Shown: positions 1 to 8,464 of the stretch, in pieces
How positions within the stretch are numbered: position 1 is the stretch's first letter
How the letters are laid out: each line of letters begins with the position of its first letter
Assembly (NCBI RefSeq): GCF_003966125.1
Contig: NZ_RXMA01000034.1
Coordinates: 1-45,255, forward strand
From: Azospirillum griseum
GTDB lineage: Bacteria > Pseudomonadota > Alphaproteobacteria > Azospirillales > Azospirillaceae
Direction: 5' to 3'
DNA: 45,255 nt
The notes under the pieces: model-generated
The model's input: the letters and a program-made list of their open reading frames with translations, nothing else
Databases searched by the model: none
What the model was told of the DNA's origin: nothing
Translations under genes and position numbers: made by a program

Positions 1-131
1 CGGGTCTGCTTCACGTACTGCTCCTGTGGTCGCGCTACTTATAGGAGCAGGACCCTCGCTTCGCCACCTGTCTCAAATTCCGGGGCCACCTCACCCCCGC
101 TCTGAACAGAGTGGGGGTGTTTGGGTTGGCT
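1..131. other. Non-coding left edge downstream of the colD-like gene
   Basis: No credible gene is visible here. An 8-base perfect inverted repeat (CTGCTCCT at 18-25, AGGAGCAG at 43-50) has a 17-base spacer. A stronger hairpin lies at 92-119 and is listed separately. Confidence 0.5.
92..119 (-). terminator. Hairpin terminator after the colD-like gene
   Basis: CACCCCC-g-CTCT pairs with AGAG-t-GGGGGTG around a GAAC tetraloop, a 12-pair stem with one G-T pair. It lies 13 bases past the stop codon of the minus-strand gene that ends at 132. No T-run follows on the minus strand, so the assignment rests on stem strength and position. Confidence 0.6.
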
Positions 132-1301
132 TCAGCGGCAGACGGTGTTGAGAACCTGATGCAGGCGGGTGATCTGTTCGTCGAGCGGGAACGGGTGATT
201 GCCGACGAAGAAACCCTGGTCATGGGCGAGGTTGGCGTTTTCAACCCCACCGACCACCTCATAGTCGTAATGCCTGATCACATCGTGCCGCAGGAAGCAG
301 CCGCCGGTGATGATGCGGAAGCCGATGTCGGCCTCGGTCAGGGCGGCGAACACCGCCTTGCGGTCCTGCGGTCGCTTCGGATTCAGGATGATGGTGAAGC
401 TGAAGCAGGAGCTTTTGCCGTTTTCGCGCTGGATGATGAAACGCTCGTCCCCCGCGAACAGCGACTGGAACAGGGCCAGGTTCTTGCGGCGCGCTTCGGT
501 GAAGCCGGGCAGCTTTTTCAACTGCTCCAGGCCGACGGCACCCTCCATCTCCAGCGGACGGACGTTGTAGCCGGGCAGGATGAAGCGATAGGCCTCGAAA
601 TGGTCGTTGGTGCCGCGTTCGTACAACGGGGTGTCGTGCGGCAGATCGCGCGTCCAGCCATGGGCGCGCATCGCCTTGACCAGATGATACAGCTCCAGAT
701 CGTCGGTCAGCACCATCCCGCCTTCCATGGTCGAGATGTGATGCGAGAAGAAGAAGCTGAAGGTGTTCAGATCACCGAAGGTGCCGGTCTTCTTGCCAGC
801 CAGCTCGGCATCCATCGATTCGCAGTTGTCTTCAATGAAATACAGGCCATGGGCGTCGGCAAAGCGGCGCATCACGTCGAGCGCTGCCGGGTTGCCCAGG
901 ATCGACACCGCCATGATCGCGCGGGTGCGCGGGGTCAGCGCCTGTTCCAGCTTCGACACGTCCATGTTCAGCGTGTCGAGTTCGACATCGATGAACTTCA
1001 GCTTCAGGCCGTATTGTTGCAGGGGGTGGTAGGTGGTGGCCCAGGAGATGGCCGGAACGATCACCTCGTCACCGCGCTGGAGGGGACGTTCCTTTTTGTA
1101 GAACAGGGCGGCGACAGCGACCAGATTGGCCGATGAGCCGGAATTGACCATCACGGCGTGCTTGGCACCGAAGTAGCTGGCAAAGGCCGCTTCAAAAGCG
1201 GCCACATTTTCGCCCATGGTGAAGCGCCCGCTTTGCACCACGCGCTGGATCGCCTCGATTTCCTCCTCACCCCAGGTCGGCGCGGCAAGTTCATAAAACA
1301 T
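132..1301 (-). CDS. ColD-type PLP-dependent sugar 3-dehydratase
   Basis: This 389-residue member of the DegT/DnrJ/EryC1/StrS fold lacks the usual PLP-binding lysine. The motif FSFFFSHHISTMEGG places histidines at 187-188, and His188 is the known catalytic base of E. coli ColD (GDP-4-keto-6-deoxymannose 3-dehydratase, 388 residues). Other blocks also recall ColD: RFTMGE (26-31), RAHGWTR and LPGYNVRPLEMEGAVG. By analogy it removes the C3 hydroxyl of a nucleotide-activated 4-keto-6-deoxyhexose to give a 4-keto-3,6-dideoxy sugar. The nucleotide (GDP or CDP) cannot be read from the sequence. It is last in a minus-strand group with the E1 alpha/beta pair, 113 bases after the beta gene, with a GGGGAT ribosome site before the ATG. 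No GDP-mannose 4,6-dehydratase is in the window, so the substrate must be made elsewhere. Confidence 0.88.
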   Translation of the reverse strand: MFYELAAPTWGEEEIEAIQRVVQSGRFTMGENVAAFEAAFASYFGAKHAVMVNSGSSANLVAVAALFYKKERPLQRGDEVIVPAISWATTYHPLQQYGLKLKFIDVELDTLNMDVSKLEQALTPRTRAIMAVSILGNPAALDVMRRFADAHGLYFIEDNCESMDAELAGKKTGTFGDLNTFSFFFSHHISTMEGGMVLTDDLELYHLVKAMRAHGWTRDLPHDTPLYERGTNDHFEAYRFILPGYNVRPLEMEGAVGLEQLKKLPGFTEARRKNLALFQSLFAGDERFIIQRENGKSSCFSFTIILNPKRPQDRKAVFAALTEADIGFRIITGGCFLRHDVIRHYDYEVVGGVENANLAHDQGFFVGNHPFPLDEQITRLHQVLNTVCR

Positions 1302-1414
1302 GGATCATCCCCGGATGGTTTGGACGGCAGGGCACCCATCCCCGCGCGCCGCAGACGTGATTGGAAGGGGGGAGGACGCGAAGGTCGACGCGACCATCCC
1401 CCGGAAAAGGCTGT

Positions 1415-2485
1415 TCAGAACGGTCCCTTGAACTGCGCCTGGTAGGCCAGCTTGGCGTGTTCGGGATCGGGACGCCAGGACGCGCCGTTCGGGCGTGCCA
1501 TGGCATAGGCCGCTTCGGCGATGGTCGAGGGGTTGGGGTAGAAAAGCTGTTCCAGCGCCGGGGTGGTCGGGCAGGTGGTGGGCGCGAATCCCATGCGGCG
1601 GACCTGAAGCGGCCCGGAGCCGCCCAAACGCTCCGTCACCTGCGAGGCGATCTCGGCACTGGCTCCGCATGAGGTCCAACTGTTGTCGACCACCAGAAGC
1701 TTGCGGGTGCGGGCCACCGATTGGGCGATGGTGTCGATGTCCAACGGGACCAGGGAGATCGGGTCGATCAGATCGACGCTGACATCCACCTCGCGCAGCA
1801 GCTCGGCGGCGCGCAGGCATTCGACCGCCATGTTCGACACACCGACGACGGTGATGTTGTCCCCCTCCAGCATGCGCCGTGCCCGACCGAATTCGACGGT
1901 GTAGGGGTCTTCCGGGACCGGTGCCTCGGTCGAATAGAGCAGGCGGTGTTCCATGAAGATGACCGGGTTGTCATCGCGGATCGCCGCCATCATGCATCCC
2001 TTGGCGTCATAGGCGTTGGACGGGGCCACCACCTTCAGACCGGGCACATGCATGAACATCGAGTGCAGGCCCTGCGAATGCTGCGCGCCCTGACCCCAGG
2101 ATTTGCCGATCATCGACCGCACGACCATCGGCACCTTCACCGCACCGCCATACATGTAATGGGCCTTCGCCGCCATGTTGACGATCTGGTTCATGCACAG
2201 CAGCAGGAAGTCCATGCGGATGTGGACATGGATCGGGCGCATTCCCGCCATGGCGGCCCCGATCGCAACGCCGGTCATCGCGTCTTCGGACAGGGGGGTG
2301 GTGAAGATGCGCTCCGGTCCGAAGCGGTCGAGGAGACCACGGGTCGAACCTTGGATCGATTTGTGATCGTCCACATCGAGGCCGAAGACAAAGACGCTGT
2401 CGTCCCGCGCCATTTCCTGGGACACGGCTTCGGCCAGGGCGTCGACGTAGCGGAGTTGGCGCGTCGCGGCGTTAGGCGAAGACAT
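1415..2485 (-). CDS. Thiamine-diphosphate E1 beta-type subunit, copy 1
   Basis: A 356-residue transketolase-like protein with the pyrimidine-binding and C-terminal domains of pyruvate/acetoin dehydrogenase E1 beta. The ATG at 2485 (MSSPNAATRQLRY) overlaps the last 14 bases of the alpha gene. The reading frame stays open upstream, but that part only shadows the alpha gene. Visible blocks are the N-terminal VDALAEAVSQEM, ERIFTTPLSEDAMTGVAIGAA (here in parts) and GKSWGQGAQHSQGLHSMF. It should form a heterotetramer with the alpha subunit at 2472-3428. No lipoyl E2 or E3 gene is nearby, so an acyl-transfer role on a sugar is more likely than a dehydrogenase complex; this is inference. The C-terminus FKGPF is shared with the second copy at 30990-32069. 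Confidence 0.87.
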   Translation of the reverse strand: MSSPNAATRQLRYVDALAEAVSQEMARDDSVFVFGLDVDDHKSIQGSTRGLLDRFGPERIFTTPLSEDAMTGVAIGAAMAGMRPIHVHIRMDFLLLCMNQIVNMAAKAHYMYGGAVKVPMVVRSMIGKSWGQGAQHSQGLHSMFMHVPGLKVVAPSNAYDAKGCMMAAIRDDNPVIFMEHRLLYSTEAPVPEDPYTVEFGRARRMLEGDNITVVGVSNMAVECLRAAELLREVDVSVDLIDPISLVPLDIDTIAQSVARTRKLLVVDNSWTSCGASAEIASQVTERLGGSGPLQVRRMGFAPTTCPTTPALEQLFYPNPSTIAEAAYAMARPNGASWRPDPEHAKLAYQAQFKGPF

Positions 2486-3428
2486 GGCGGTACAGCTCCT
2501 CGGGGGCGGGGAAGGGGCTTTGTTCGGCGAAGACGACGGCGGCTTCGATGGCGACCTCGGCCTCGGCCTCGATGGCGGCGCGTTCGGCCTCGGGCAACAG
2601 GGCGGCGATGCGCGGCACTTCGTCGCGGGCCTCCCACGGCTCCATTTCCGAACGCGGGCGATAGCCCTGGTCGTAATCCTCGTTCGGGCCGACATGTTCG
2701 CGCCAGCGGTAGGCGTGGCATTCGATCAGCGCCGGTCCTTCGCCCCGACGCAGCTTGTCCACCAGTTCTGCGGTCGTGTCGCGCACCTCGAACAGATCGC
2801 CGGAGGTGATCTTGCGGGTTTCGATGCCGAAGGTCGCCACCCGTTCACAGAAACGATCCGTGGCCCAGCGCTTCGATTGCGGTTCGTGAATGGCGTAGAA
2901 ATTGTTCTCGCACACGAACAGGATCGGCAACTTGTGCAGCGCCGCGAAGTTCAGCGTCTCGTAAAAGCACCCTTCTTCCGATGCGCCATCGCCAAAGAAG
3001 GCGGCCACGACCCGGTCGGTCTTTTGCCGCTTGAGCGCAAGCGCATAACCGGCGGCGATCGGGATGGTCGTGCCGACGACGGCGGACGCACCCAGCACAT
3101 TCGCCTTGGTGTCGATCAGATGCATCGACCCGCCGCGCCCGGCGGCGGAACCGGTCACTTTGCCATACATTTCGGCCATCATCGCGGCCGGGTCGCCACC
3201 CTTGGCCAGATAGGCCGCATGGCCGCGATAGGTGCCCGACACCGCGTCGTCCGACCGCAAGGCGTCACAGACACCGACCGATATGAATTCCTGGCCGATG
3301 GAAAGATGAACCGGGCTTTTGATCTTGTCGGAAGGGTAGATCGCCGCCACCCGTTCTTCAAAACGACGGATGAAGTACAGGGAGCGATACAGCCGAGCGA
3401 CGATCTCCGGGGTATACTGGGATGTCAT
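2472..3428 (-). CDS. Thiamine-diphosphate E1 alpha-type subunit, copy 1
   Basis: This 318-residue protein carries the ThDP/Mg motif that opens with GDG (146-148, in AFFGDGASEEG) and closes with NN (175-176, in VCENNFYAI). It also has the HLSIGQE and GRGGSMH blocks of E1 alpha subunits. It begins at ATG 3428. With the overlapping beta subunit it would decarboxylate a 2-oxoacid, probably pyruvate, and pass the two-carbon unit to an acceptor. Being between an SDR gene and a ColD-like dehydratase suggests that the acceptor is a 4-ketosugar. Split E1 pairs of this type are known in antibiotic branched-sugar clusters (avilamycin AviB1/AviB2 and the kosinostatin octose genes). The assignment to a sugar pathway is inference; the fold is clear. 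Confidence 0.88.
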   Translation of the reverse strand: MTSQYTPEIVARLYRSLYFIRRFEERVAAIYPSDKIKSPVHLSIGQEFISVGVCDALRSDDAVSGTYRGHAAYLAKGGDPAAMMAEMYGKVTGSAAGRGGSMHLIDTKANVLGASAVVGTTIPIAAGYALALKRQKTDRVVAAFFGDGASEEGCFYETLNFAALHKLPILFVCENNFYAIHEPQSKRWATDRFCERVATFGIETRKITSGDLFEVRDTTAELVDKLRRGEGPALIECHAYRWREHVGPNEDYDQGYRPRSEMEPWEARDEVPRIAALLPEAERAAIEAEAEVAIEAAVVFAEQSPFPAPEELYRHVFA

Positions 3429-3824
3429 TTGCGCGGATCTCGCGAAGAGATGAAGAGAAGGCCCGATCTAGTCGCGACTATGGAATCTCGTGCAAATATC
3501 TTTGAGACATCGAAAGCACGACACCGCATCTCACGCCACATCGAACAGCATACGCCAAAGGCCCCACGCTTTTAGCCTGTTATTCGGCAATAAAGCAAGA
3601 TCTGCCATGTGGGCGGGATTTGTCCACCCAGGTCCCCATTCTGAGGTCGGAGACGTTCGGTTTTGGCAACATCTGAATTGTTACGATATCGTAATGAAAA
3701 AAGCATCGAAACGATCAACCGGTCTCTGTGGACTCGGGTGTTCTGCATTTCATACCGGAACCAAAACGGTGCGCTGTATGGCGTTCAAACCCCACACCGA
3801 TTCCGCGCGATCATGTGGCCGCAT

Positions 3825-3848
3825 CACCGCCACCGCCACCGCCACCGC
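3825..3848. repeat. CACCGC hexamer, four tandem copies
   Basis: Four exact copies of CACCGC run head to tail just outside the hairpin at 3854-3893, followed by a degenerate partial copy. It lies downstream of the SDR gene's stop codon and outside any gene. Confidence 0.85.
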
Positions 3849-3853
3849 CATCA

Positions 3854-3893
3854 CCGGCGAGCGCTTGCAACGGTCTGTTCAAGCGCTCGCCGG
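3854..3893 (-). terminator. Strong hairpin after the SDR gene
   Basis: CCGGCGAGCGCTTG (3854-3867) and CAAGCGCTCGCCGG (3880-3893) form a perfect 14-pair stem with a 12-base loop, 15 bases past the stop of the minus-strand gene ending at 3909. No T-run follows on either strand. It is probably a transcript end or processing site separating the SDR gene from the E1 operon. Confidence 0.65.
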
Positions 3894-3908
3894 GATCAAA
3901 CGGCTGGA

Positions 3909-4856
3909 TCAGACCACGTTGCCGTAAACGGCGTTGCGGACCATGCGGTAGCCCTTGATCAGCTCACGGATGCCGTCATCCAACGAGAAGGCGGGCTTGT
4001 AGCCGGTCGCTTCGATCCGTTCGTTCGACACGATGTAGTCGCGCTTGTCCGGATCCTCGCCGATCGGAGCCTCCAGGAAGACGAACTTCGGCAGATGGCT
4101 GTGAATGCGTTGGCACAGCTCCCACTTCGACAGGTTCGCGTCGGAAAGGCCGACGTTGTAGGGGCGGCCCTGCATCGTCTCGAAATGCTCCAGCCCATGC
4201 AGGAAAGCGCGGGCGACGTCGCGGACATGGATGTAATTGCGCTTGAAGTGTGGTTCGAACAGAACCACCGCGCGGTCGTTGACGGCGCGATAGACGAAGT
4301 CATTCACCAGCAGGTCGATGCGCATGCGCGGGGCCATGCCAAACACGGTGGCCAACCGGAAGCTGATCGAATTGCCGCGATCCAGCACCGCCTTTTCCGC
4401 ATCGACCTTGGTGCGGCCATAGAGCGAAATCGGGTTCAGCGGGCTGTCCTCGGTGCAGAACTTGCCCTGTTCCCCCACGCCGTAGCCCGAGTTGGTGACG
4501 GGCATCACCAGCCGCTGCGACGGCGACAGGATCTTGGTCAGGGTGATGACCGCCTCGCGGTTGATCGTTTCGGCTCCGATCTTATCCGCGTCGCACAACG
4601 GCGCACCGACCAGAGCCGCCAACGGGATGACCACGTCGGCGTTCTTCACCAGGGGGCGGAGCGTTGCCTCGTCGCGCGCATCGCCACGGGCCAGATCAAA
4701 TTTCGGGTGGGCGCAGACATGGCTCAGAGACGCCTGACGGAACATGAAATTGTCGAGCACCGTGACCGAATGGCCGGCGTCGAGCAGCGCCGGCACCATG
4801 ACCGACCCGAGATAACCGGCGCCGCCGGTGACGAGGATGTTCAGGGACTGTGACAT
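3909..4856 (-). CDS. NAD-dependent sugar epimerase/dehydratase (extended SDR)
   Basis: A 315-residue extended SDR with the Rossmann motif GGAGYLG near residue 10 and the catalytic YGRTK (YxxxK). The start at 4856 (MSQSLNILVTGG) puts the Rossmann motif at the normal distance from the N-terminus; the frame stays open upstream to 5000 but that part has no family features. It probably acts on a nucleotide-sugar as an epimerase, 4-reductase or side-chain ketoreductase. Its neighbours are the E1 alpha/beta pair and the ColD-like dehydratase, although a strong hairpin and a 480-base gap separate them. In the yersiniose pathway an SDR (YerF) reduces the acetyl branch after ThDP-dependent transfer; a like role here is a guess. 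The SDR at 37171-38169 is of similar type. Confidence 0.85.
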   Translation of the reverse strand: MSQSLNILVTGGAGYLGSVMVPALLDAGHSVTVLDNFMFRQASLSHVCAHPKFDLARGDARDEATLRPLVKNADVVIPLAALVGAPLCDADKIGAETINREAVITLTKILSPSQRLVMPVTNSGYGVGEQGKFCTEDSPLNPISLYGRTKVDAEKAVLDRGNSISFRLATVFGMAPRMRIDLLVNDFVYRAVNDRAVVLFEPHFKRNYIHVRDVARAFLHGLEHFETMQGRPYNVGLSDANLSKWELCQRIHSHLPKFVFLEAPIGEDPDKRDYIVSNERIEATGYKPAFSLDDGIRELIKGYRMVRNAVYGNVV

Positions 4857-5102
4857 TGAGAAAACCTCTACCGACAAGACAGAACGATCACCATCGGCGC
4901 AGCGCGGCAGAGCCTGTGCGGCGGGGCGGGGTTTGGCCGGTCGAACATCGGTCAAACCGCTGTGGACGCGGAGGACATAGGTAGTCCGGCAATCATCCAA
5001 GGCGCAAGAACTGTGTGGGATTCTGCGGCCCGAACCATTGCGTGTGTTTGATCCGATCCGGTCTGCGTGACGGTGTGGGGCCTGGACGGATGGAAAGACG
5101 TC
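4857..5102. other. Divergent promoter region between SDR and heptose genes
   Basis: This 246-base gap separates a minus-strand and a plus-strand gene that start away from each other, so it must carry promoters for both. I see no clear consensus boxes. A GGAAAG ribosome site at 5092-5097 sits five bases before the ATG at 5103 and favours that start for the plus gene. Confidence 0.45.
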
Positions 5103-6431
5103 ATGATAGGTCCATCGTCCTCATCGCCTTCGGCACAGGACCCGAACCGTCCCATGAACACGCTTCCCTCCAGCACCGTTTCCGCCCCGGCCATGCCCGC
5201 CCGTCAATGCGTGATCCTGGTTGGAGGTCTTGGCACCCGGCTGGGGGAGCGCACCCGCCTGACGCCCAAGCCGTTGCTGGAGGTGGCGGGCAAGCCGTTC
5301 CTGGATCATCTGATCGGCAATCTGGCCCGGTTCGGCTTTGAGCAGGTGTTGCTGTTGGGCGGCTACCGGGGCGAGGTGCTGCGTGACTATTGCGCGGCGG
5401 CCAGCAGCGACGATGGCCGGTCCAGCCGTTTCGGGGTTGCGTTGTCCTGTGTGATCGAGGCGGAACCGGCTGGCACCGGAGGAGCGCTGATCCAGGCGCG
5501 CGCGGCGCTGGATCCGCAGTTTCTGCTGCTCAATGGAGATTCTTTTTTTGATATCAATGTGTTGGATTTGACGGCTCCGCTCGGTGATGGTGTGTTGGCG
5601 CGTGTGGCGCTGCGCCGGGTTGAGGATGCAACGCGTTACGGTGCCGTGCGGGTGGAGGGCGATCGGATCCAGGCTTTTGCCGAACGTCCGGATCAGGCGG
5701 GCGCGGGGCTGATCAATGGTGGTCTTTATTGGATGGATCGCCGCATCCTTGACCATATTCCCGCCGGTCCCTGCTCGTTGGAGCGCGATGTCCTGCCGGG
5801 TTTGGCCGCGCAAGGGGCATTGGCCGGGCGCTGTTACGATGGGGCCTTCATTGACATTGGCGTTCCCGAGGATCTGGCCCGTGCGGATGGTTTGTTGAGC
5901 GATTGGCTGCGCCGACCCGCCGCCTTTCTGGACCGCGACGGGGTGCTCAACCTTGATCATGGCTACGTTCACCGGCCCGATCAGTTCGTGTGGGTCGAGG
6001 GGGCCATCGCGGCGATCCGGTTGTTGAACGAACGGGGGTACTACGTCTTCCTCATCACCAACCAGGCGGGCGTTGCCCATGGTTACTATGATGAGGCGGC
6101 CATCCACGCGCTGCACGGCTGGGTGCAGGAGGAGTTGCGCCGCAACGGTGCCCATCTCGATGACATCCGGTATTGCCCCTATCATCCGACCGGTGCGGTG
6201 GAGCGTTACCGCCGCCTGTCCGATTGGCGCAAGCCGGAGCCGGGCATGCTGCGCGACCTGATGGCGCGATGGCCGGTTCGCATGGCCGGAAGCTTCGTCA
6301 TCGGCGACCGTGACACCGACATGGCGGCGGCGCAGGCGGCTGGTCTGCCCGGCCATCTCTTCACCGGGGGCAATCTGCTCGACCATGTCCGGGCGGTGCT
6401 CGATGCGGATGGCGACCGCCGCGCGCCGTGA
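5103..6431 (+). CDS. Bifunctional heptose-phosphate nucleotidyltransferase / GmhB-like phosphatase
   Basis: Two enzymes fused in 442 residues. The N-terminal half has the nucleotidyltransferase signature VGGLGTRLGERTRLTPKPL and resembles HddC (D-glycero-D-manno-heptose 1-phosphate guanylyltransferase). The C-terminal half is a HAD phosphatase like GmhB/HddA, with FLDRDGVLN, the TNQAG block, a CPYHP half of the zinc loop and WRKPEPGM; the second Cys-x-Cys half of the loop is replaced. The predicted roles are removal of the 7-phosphate from heptose 1,7-bisphosphate and NDP-heptose formation. The start is uncertain: ATG at 5103 has a good ribosome site, while ATG at 5154 or 5193 would still keep the nucleotidyltransferase core. 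GmhA at 20365-20952 could supply the first step. Confidence 0.85.
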   Translation: MIGPSSSSPSAQDPNRPMNTLPSSTVSAPAMPARQCVILVGGLGTRLGERTRLTPKPLLEVAGKPFLDHLIGNLARFGFEQVLLLGGYRGEVLRDYCAAASSDDGRSSRFGVALSCVIEAEPAGTGGALIQARAALDPQFLLLNGDSFFDINVLDLTAPLGDGVLARVALRRVEDATRYGAVRVEGDRIQAFAERPDQAGAGLINGGLYWMDRRILDHIPAGPCSLERDVLPGLAAQGALAGRCYDGAFIDIGVPEDLARADGLLSDWLRRPAAFLDRDGVLNLDHGYVHRPDQFVWVEGAIAAIRLLNERGYYVFLITNQAGVAHGYYDEAAIHALHGWVQEELRRNGAHLDDIRYCPYHPTGAVERYRRLSDWRKPEPGMLRDLMARWPVRMAGSFVIGDRDTDMAAAQAAGLPGHLFTGGNLLDHVRAVLDADGDRRAP

Positions 6432-6448
6432 TCGGCGCGGGCGGTCGC
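6412..6448. terminator. Bidirectional terminator between convergent genes
   Basis: GCGACCGCC-g-CGCGCC (6412-6427) pairs with GGCGCG-GGCGGTCGC (6434-6448), a stem of 15 pairs with one bulge. It spans the stop codon of the plus gene and lies six bases from the stop of the minus gene, where the two transcripts converge. There is no T-run. Confidence 0.6.
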
Positions 6449-6453
6449 AAGCG

Positions 6454-8439
6454 TCATTCCGATGGCAGAATGAATCCCTGTGGCGGACGTCCTGCCTTGT
6501 GCAACGCCCACATCGTCTGATAGGCGCGCTCCAGGTTGCGGGTGAAACGGTGGCTGTCGAACAGCGGCACCGTCATCCGGCCATCCTCCAACCGGCGGCG
6601 CAAAACCGCGCGGCGGTCGGCGTCGGTGGCAAGCGCCACGGCCAAGCCCTCATACTCTTCCAGCGACCGGGTGATGGTGTCGGGCATCGCCGCCGCGCTC
6701 AGCAGGCTGGCGGCCACCCGTGAGGCGAAGGTGTCGCCCAGGCAGGTGACAACCGGGCAGCCGGCCCACAGCGCGTCGCTGGTGGTGGTGTGGCCGGTGT
6801 AAGGCAGGGTGTCGAGCGCCAGGTCGGCAACGCGGTAGCGGGCGATGTGATCGGCCAGCGGGCGCGACGGTGCGAAGACCAACCGGTGCGCGCCCACACC
6901 AGTGGCGTCGGCGGCCGCACGCAGATGCGCACCGGCCAACGGGTTGGCTTCGAACAGCCACAGCACCGATCCAGGAACCCGCTTCAGGATGCGCATCCAC
7001 AGCGCGAACATCGTCGGGCTGATTTTGTAAGCGGTGTTGAAGGCGGCAAAGACCACCCCCTCTTCCGGCAGGCCGCATTCGGTGCGCGACGGGATCCGGT
7101 CGGGCAAAGGGCGGTGGCGGTCGTTGATCTGATAGGCGTCGGGCAGGATGGCGAGCCGCTCGGCGTAGAAGGGCTGGTGCTCCGGCGGGGTGACGAAGCG
7201 GTCGCCGATCACATAATCCATGTGCGGGCACCCGATGGTCCCGGGATAGCCCAGATAGCTGACCTGGATCGGCGCGAGCCGACGCGAGAGCATGTCAAGG
7301 CGGGCCTGCTTCGTGTAGCCCTTCAGATCGACCAGGATGTCGACACCATCGTCGACCATCCGCTGGGCGACGCTGTCCAACGGCACGCTCCGGATGTCGT
7401 GGAAGCGGTCGAAGGCCCGGACCAACCGCTGGCGCATCGCGCTGCCATCGTCTGGACCATAGGAATAGGCCAGAATTTCGAACCGGTTGCGGTCATGCAG
7501 CTCGAACAGTTCGGCGGCCAGATAGGCGGTGGCGTGTTCGTGCAGGTCGGCCGAGGCGTAGGCCACGCGCAGGCGCGCGCCAGGCGACGCCGGACGGGCG
7601 GGCAGGGTGGGGGCGTCGCCACGGCGGACCATCCGGTCGAAGAGCAACCGGGCGGAGCGGTCCTGCTGCGCCGCGCTGGTGTTGATCGACAGGGTGGCCA
7701 GCGGAATGACGACACCGGCGTCGCGGTCGATGATGTCCAACACCCGCGCGCACAGACCGTCATAATCGTCCCAGTCGCACAGCGTCTGTTTCAGGAAGAG
7801 CTGGTAGCACAGCGCTTCGGTGCGGGCCGGAGCCTGGGCCACCGCGCGGGCGTAGGCGGTCTGCGCGTCCCCCAACTGCCCCAATTCGCGCAGGACGTGG
7901 GCAAGCGCAAGCATCGCCTCGGCGTGGCCGGGGTCGACCACCAACGCGCGCCGCAGCGCGCGTTCCGCCTCCACCATCCGCCGCCCCTCGCGCAGGGCCG
8001 TTCCCAGGTTGGTGGCGGCCAGGGCGTCGAGGGGACGCAGACGCAGCGCGGTGGCGAAATCCTCCACCGCACCGTTGCGATCGCCGAAGGCCAGACGGGC
8101 GGACCCCCGGTTGATCCAGCCTTCCGGCGTGTCGGGGGACAGGCGGACGCAACGGTCATGCGCCCGCAGCGAGTCCGCCATCCGCCCCAGCGACTGCATG
8201 AGGGTCCCAAGGTTGCCATGGCAGTCGGCCAGATTGGGCCGCATGGTGATGGCCTTGCGCAGGACCTCCATCGCGTCCTGCGGGCGGTTCTGGCCCATCA
8301 GCGCCACGCCCAGAAGCTGGGCGATCTCTCCGGTGTCCGGGAGCGCGTGCAGAATGGCCCGGCACACCCGCTCGACCTCCGTCATGCGTCCGGCGCGGAA
8401 ATGCGCAAGCGCGAGCTGCGCGGCCTCATTCAGCGTCAT
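6454..8439 (-). CDS. TPR protein with GT41 (O-GlcNAc transferase-like) catalytic domain
   Basis: In this 661-residue protein the first ~230 residues are tandem TPR units (for example NLGTALREGRRMVEAERALR), and residues ~275-661 match the bacterial GT41/SPINDLY-type catalytic region. Recognisable blocks are LRVAYASADLHEHATAYL, DILVDLKGYT, PIQVSYLGYPGTIG, the ALDTLPYTGHTTTSDALWAG block (here in parts) and CLGDTFASRVAASL. GT41 enzymes transfer a sugar from a nucleotide donor to Ser/Thr of proteins; the acceptor and sugar here are unknown. The start has a GTGAGGA ribosome site. It is the last gene of a minus-strand group of three, 25 bases after the TPR-GT9 gene. A second GT41 protein lies at 18668-20365. 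Confidence 0.9.
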   Translation of the reverse strand: MTLNEAAQLALAHFRAGRMTEVERVCRAILHALPDTGEIAQLLGVALMGQNRPQDAMEVLRKAITMRPNLADCHGNLGTLMQSLGRMADSLRAHDRCVRLSPDTPEGWINRGSARLAFGDRNGAVEDFATALRLRPLDALAATNLGTALREGRRMVEAERALRRALVVDPGHAEAMLALAHVLRELGQLGDAQTAYARAVAQAPARTEALCYQLFLKQTLCDWDDYDGLCARVLDIIDRDAGVVIPLATLSINTSAAQQDRSARLLFDRMVRRGDAPTLPARPASPGARLRVAYASADLHEHATAYLAAELFELHDRNRFEILAYSYGPDDGSAMRQRLVRAFDRFHDIRSVPLDSVAQRMVDDGVDILVDLKGYTKQARLDMLSRRLAPIQVSYLGYPGTIGCPHMDYVIGDRFVTPPEHQPFYAERLAILPDAYQINDRHRPLPDRIPSRTECGLPEEGVVFAAFNTAYKISPTMFALWMRILKRVPGSVLWLFEANPLAGAHLRAAADATGVGAHRLVFAPSRPLADHIARYRVADLALDTLPYTGHTTTSDALWAGCPVVTCLGDTFASRVAASLLSAAAMPDTITRSLEEYEGLAVALATDADRRAVLRRRLEDGRMTVPLFDSHRFTRNLERAYQTMWALHKAGRPPQGFILPSE

Positions 8440-8464
8440 CGCCCGATCCTCACCCCTGCCGCCT

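Larger units (their letters stand above)
3429..3908. other. 480-base intergenic region between E1 alpha and the SDR gene
   Basis: No convincing gene. The part near 3480-3720 is relatively AT-rich and probably holds the promoter of the E1 alpha gene, but I could not pick a confident -35/-10 pair. A run of four CACCGC hexamers occupies 3825-3848, next to the hairpin at 3854-3893. Confidence 0.55.

Noticed and set aside
1415..3428. Simple pyruvate dehydrogenase complex genes
   Set aside because: No E2 or E3 gene is adjacent, and the neighbours are sugar enzymes; the housekeeping role is less likely, though not excluded.
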